Positions 5,303 to 7,212 of a DNA stretch of 7,212 bases are shown here, in pieces; position 1 is the stretch's first letter, and each line of letters opens with the position of its first letter. Both the position numbers and the translations under genes were made by a program. The notes beneath the pieces are model-generated. The model searched no databases. It was not told the DNA's origin and worked only from the letters and a program-made list of their open reading frames with translations. Origin of the DNA: Clostridiales bacterium (GTDB lineage Bacteria; Bacillota_A; Clostridia; Christensenellales; Christensenellaceae); the NCBI GenBank assembly GCA_003149735.1, contig QANA01000073.1, forward strand, positions 1 to 7,212, read 5' to 3'.

Positions 5303-6268
5303 ATGGCAGAGCAAGAAATGCGGGAAGTATATGCTGAATTATTGGCAGAAGCCATGGAACGGAATGAAAAGGTATGTACAGTTGATGCGGATTTGGCAAA
5401 AGCAAACGGTACGCACGGGTTGCGGTATCGCTTTCCGGGACGTGCATTGGATGTCGGCATTGCCGAGCAGAATATGGCCTGTGTTGCGGCGGGAATGACC
5501 TCTTTTGGCTATCAGCCCTGGATAAGCACCTTTTGTTGCTTTGTGGGGCGCATGGCTGATCAGATATTGCTTTCGATTGGATATGCAGGGCGCAATGTAA
5601 AAATTGTGGGAACGGATCCCGGAATTTTAGCGGAGATCAACGGCGGCACGCATATGGGGATTGCAGATGTAGGGATGATGCGCGCTATTCCGAATATGGT
5701 AATTGTAGAGCCTGCGGATACAGTACAGCTGCGCAGCCTGATGCCGCAGCTGTTGGCCTACGAAGGGCCGGCTTATATGCGATTGGCCAGGCGCGCAGTA
5801 CCGCCGGTTTATGAGCGATCGGCAGGATTTGATCTTTGGCGGGCAGAAGTTGTGCGGCAAGGGCAGGATGTGACGCTGATTGCTTGTGGTATGATGGTTT
5901 ATGAAGCATTGCGAGCGGCCGAGCTGCTGGAAATGCAGGGAATATCGGCAGAGGTAATGGATGCACATACGATAAAGCCGTTGGATGTACAAACGATTAT
6001 GGCCTCGGTGAATCAAACGGGTGCAGTTGTTACCTGCGAGAATGGCAATATTTTAGGTGGTCTGCACAGTGCTGTAAGTGAAGTTACCGCAAAATATGGT
6101 CCGGTTCCTGTTTTGCCAATTGGCATTCGCGATCGGTTTGGTGAAGTGGGGCGGTTGCCCTATCTGAAACAGGTCATGGGTATGACGGCAGAGCATATTG
6201 TGCAGGCCGCGCTGCAGGCCATGCGGCAAAAGCAGAGCATGGAGGAGAGAAAGAGTAGGGTTAAATGA
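5303..6268 (+). CDS. Transketolase, C-terminal (pyrimidine-binding) subunit
   Basis: At 321 residues this is the complete second half of the split transketolase. It carries the pyrimidine-binding domain and the C-terminal domain found also in 1-deoxyxylulose-5-phosphate synthase and pyruvate dehydrogenase E1-beta. The motif DVGIAEQNM (50-58) contains Glu55, which activates thiamine at N1'. STFCCF (75-80) provides the aromatic residues that stack on the pyrimidine ring, GGTHMGIADVGMMRAIPNM (114-132) lines the active site, and RDRFGEVG (276-283) marks the C-terminal domain. The last dozen residues are highly charged; their codons also supply the purine-rich upstream region of the next gene. GAGGTG (5293-5298) precedes ATG 5303 by 4 nt and overlaps the upstream stop, so translation of the two subunits is probably coupled and near equimolar. 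The active enzyme would be an alpha2-beta2 assembly with the TPP at the subunit interface. Confidence 0.93.
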   Translation: MAEQEMREVYAELLAEAMERNEKVCTVDADLAKANGTHGLRYRFPGRALDVGIAEQNMACVAAGMTSFGYQPWISTFCCFVGRMADQILLSIGYAGRNVKIVGTDPGILAEINGGTHMGIADVGMMRAIPNMVIVEPADTVQLRSLMPQLLAYEGPAYMRLARRAVPPVYERSAGFDLWRAEVVRQGQDVTLIACGMMVYEALRAAELLEMQGISAEVMDAHTIKPLDVQTIMASVNQTGAVVTCENGNILGGLHSAVSEVTAKYGPVPVLPIGIRDRFGEVGRLPYLKQVMGMTAEHIVQAALQAMRQKQSMEERKSRVK

Positions 6269-7068
6269 AAAAAATAGATTTTCATACGCATGCTTATCCG
6301 GAATCCATTGCTGATCGGCTGACCGGGCGCATGGCGCCTTATAGCCCGGCTGGGATGCGCTATGGCAGAGGAACGCTGCGGGAGCTGGCAGAGCGTAATG
6401 CAAGGCAGGGAATTGCAGCTTGCGTACAATTGAATATTGCAGCTTCTCCGGGCAGCGTGCGGCGCATGAATGAATTTGCCGTGCAAGCCAATGCGTTACC
6501 CGGAATTTATGCTTTTGGATCCTTGCACCCGGCATATGAAAAGGCGGAGGAGGAATTGCGCCGCCTGCGGGATGCGGGAATCAAAGGCATTAAACTGCAC
6601 CCGGCGACACAACATTTTCAGGTAGATGCGGAAAGCGCATTTCCCCTCTATGAAGCAATGGCAAAGCATGGTATGATAGTATTGTTCCATTGTGGTCGGG
6701 ATCCGCAGGATGGCGGTATCGACTATGCTGCTCCGGCTGCTGTGGCGCGGGTCATGGAACGGTTTCCGCAGCTGAAGATGGTACTGGCTCATTTGGGCGG
6801 GATGGATGATTTGGAGCAGGCTGAAGAAATGTTGTGGGGGAGAAAGGTATATATAGACCTGGCCATGACAGCCGGTTATATGCCGCAGCAGAAGATCAAT
6901 GCCTTTATGAAAAAGCATCCGTCTGAGTATATTCTGTATGGGAGCGACTATCCATGGCACGGTGATCAGGAATTGGTTATGCTGGAAAAAGCGAATCTGA
7001 GTGAACAGATGCGCCGACAGATTTTTTGGGAAAATGCAGCAAATTTGCTGGAAATAGAGGAAATTTAG
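6265..7068 (+). CDS. Amidohydrolase family 2 metal-dependent hydrolase or decarboxylase
   Basis: This 267-residue protein is a compact TIM-barrel enzyme of the amidohydrolase superfamily, the group that includes ACMSD-like and gamma-resorcylate-type decarboxylases and small lactonases. The expected metal and catalytic residues appear in order: DFHTH (5-9) with His7 and His9, IKLHP (109-113), LFHCG (140-144) with His142, LAHLGG (174-179) with His176, and LYGSDYPW (224-231) with Asp228. No signal peptide or membrane segment is visible, so it is cytosolic. The substrate cannot be deduced. ATG 6265 overlaps the transketolase stop as ATGA, and no strong Shine-Dalgarno stands at optimal distance (GTAGGG 6255-6260 is the closest), so translation probably depends on termination of the upstream gene. 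That coupling suggests it acts on a compound of the same pathway. Confidence 0.85.
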   Translation: MKKIDFHTHAYPESIADRLTGRMAPYSPAGMRYGRGTLRELAERNARQGIAACVQLNIAASPGSVRRMNEFAVQANALPGIYAFGSLHPAYEKAEEELRRLRDAGIKGIKLHPATQHFQVDAESAFPLYEAMAKHGMIVLFHCGRDPQDGGIDYAAPAAVARVMERFPQLKMVLAHLGGMDDLEQAEEMLWGRKVYIDLAMTAGYMPQQKINAFMKKHPSEYILYGSDYPWHGDQELVMLEKANLSEQMRRQIFWENAANLLEIEEI

Positions 7069-7069
7069 C

Positions 7070-7212
7070 ATGGCAAAAAGAAAAGTTACCGTGGAATCAG
7101 GTTTGCACAGGGGCGATTACCGGAGCCTTACCTATTGGAATATGTTTAAAAAGGATCAGCGTGTCATCTGGATGTTGGCTGCTTTGGTTATCATTGGCAG
7201 CGCCTGTATCAT
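7070..7212 (+). CDS. N-terminus of a probable membrane protein (cut by window end)
   Basis: An ATG at 7070, one base after the amidohydrolase stop, opens a frame that stays open for 47 codons to the window edge. AGAGG (7056-7060) lies 9 nt upstream and is an acceptable ribosome binding site. The visible protein begins with a basic, polar stretch (MAKRKVTVESGLHRGDYR) and reaches the sequence KKDQR near residues 27-31. A strongly hydrophobic segment starts at residue 32 (VIWMLAALVIIGSACI). The pattern of a positively charged cytoplasmic tail before a first helix suggests an inner-membrane protein rather than a cleaved signal peptide, because the basic region is long. I do not recognise the family from this fragment. 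Its spacing makes it the fourth gene of the transketolase operon. Confidence 0.7.
   Translation, partial: MAKRKVTVESGLHRGDYRSLTYWNMFKKDQRVIWMLAALVIIGSACI

Noticed and set aside
1..7212. Search for CRISPR arrays, tRNA or rRNA genes, insertion sequences and long direct repeats.
   Set aside because: I saw no regularly spaced repeats, no tRNA-like cloverleaf with a CCA end, no transposase and no terminal inverted repeats; the window is almost fully coding.

Overview
The window looks like chromosomal DNA of a Bacillota (Firmicutes) bacterium, most likely a clostridial or Negativicutes-type anaerobe. The grounds are purine-rich Shine-Dalgarno sites (AGGAGG, GGAGG, GGGAGG), one TTG start, tightly packed co-directional genes, A/T-rich sigma-A-like promoters and an intrinsic terminator with a T-run. 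The protein families fit too: a bacterial AraM-type glycerol-1-phosphate dehydrogenase, a transketolase split into two genes, and a Firmicutes-style oligosaccharide flippase. I cannot name a genus. All seven genes are on the + strand; every long antisense frame is a shadow of a real gene.

Layout: (1) positions 1-93 hold a good promoter (TTTACA-N17-TAAAAT) and the leader of the first operon. (2) 94-2644 is a two-gene unit, a fold-type I PLP aminotransferase overlapping by 8 bp a TTG-started sn-glycerol-1-phosphate dehydrogenase, closed by a perfect palindromic terminator at 2656-2681. (3) 2724-4301 encodes a multi-pass MOP-superfamily (Wzx-like) flippase with no promoter I can recognise. (4) 4302-4477 is a dense regulatory gap. 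It has a 13-bp perfect inverted repeat whose loop is the -35 box of a promoter, then a roughly 112-nt structured leader with a Trp-rich mini-ORF, a hairpin over that mini-ORF, a weak hairpin followed by T5, and a hairpin covering the Shine-Dalgarno of the next gene. (5) 4478-7212 is a second operon: transketolase N-terminal subunit, transketolase C-terminal subunit, an amidohydrolase-2 family TIM-barrel enzyme (4-bp overlap), and the start of a membrane protein cut by the window end.

How the genes may work together: the dehydrogenase makes sn-glycerol-1-phosphate from dihydroxyacetone phosphate, the aminotransferase handles an amino acid or amino-sugar-like substrate, the flippase moves a lipid-linked saccharide across the membrane, and the transketolase pair supplies or rearranges sugar phosphates. 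Together this suggests synthesis and export of a decorated surface glycan, glycerophosphate-bearing polymer or glycolipid. That is inference from gene content; no glycosyltransferase or nucleotidyltransferase lies in the window. The most unusual signal is the regulatory DNA and RNA between 4302 and 4477.
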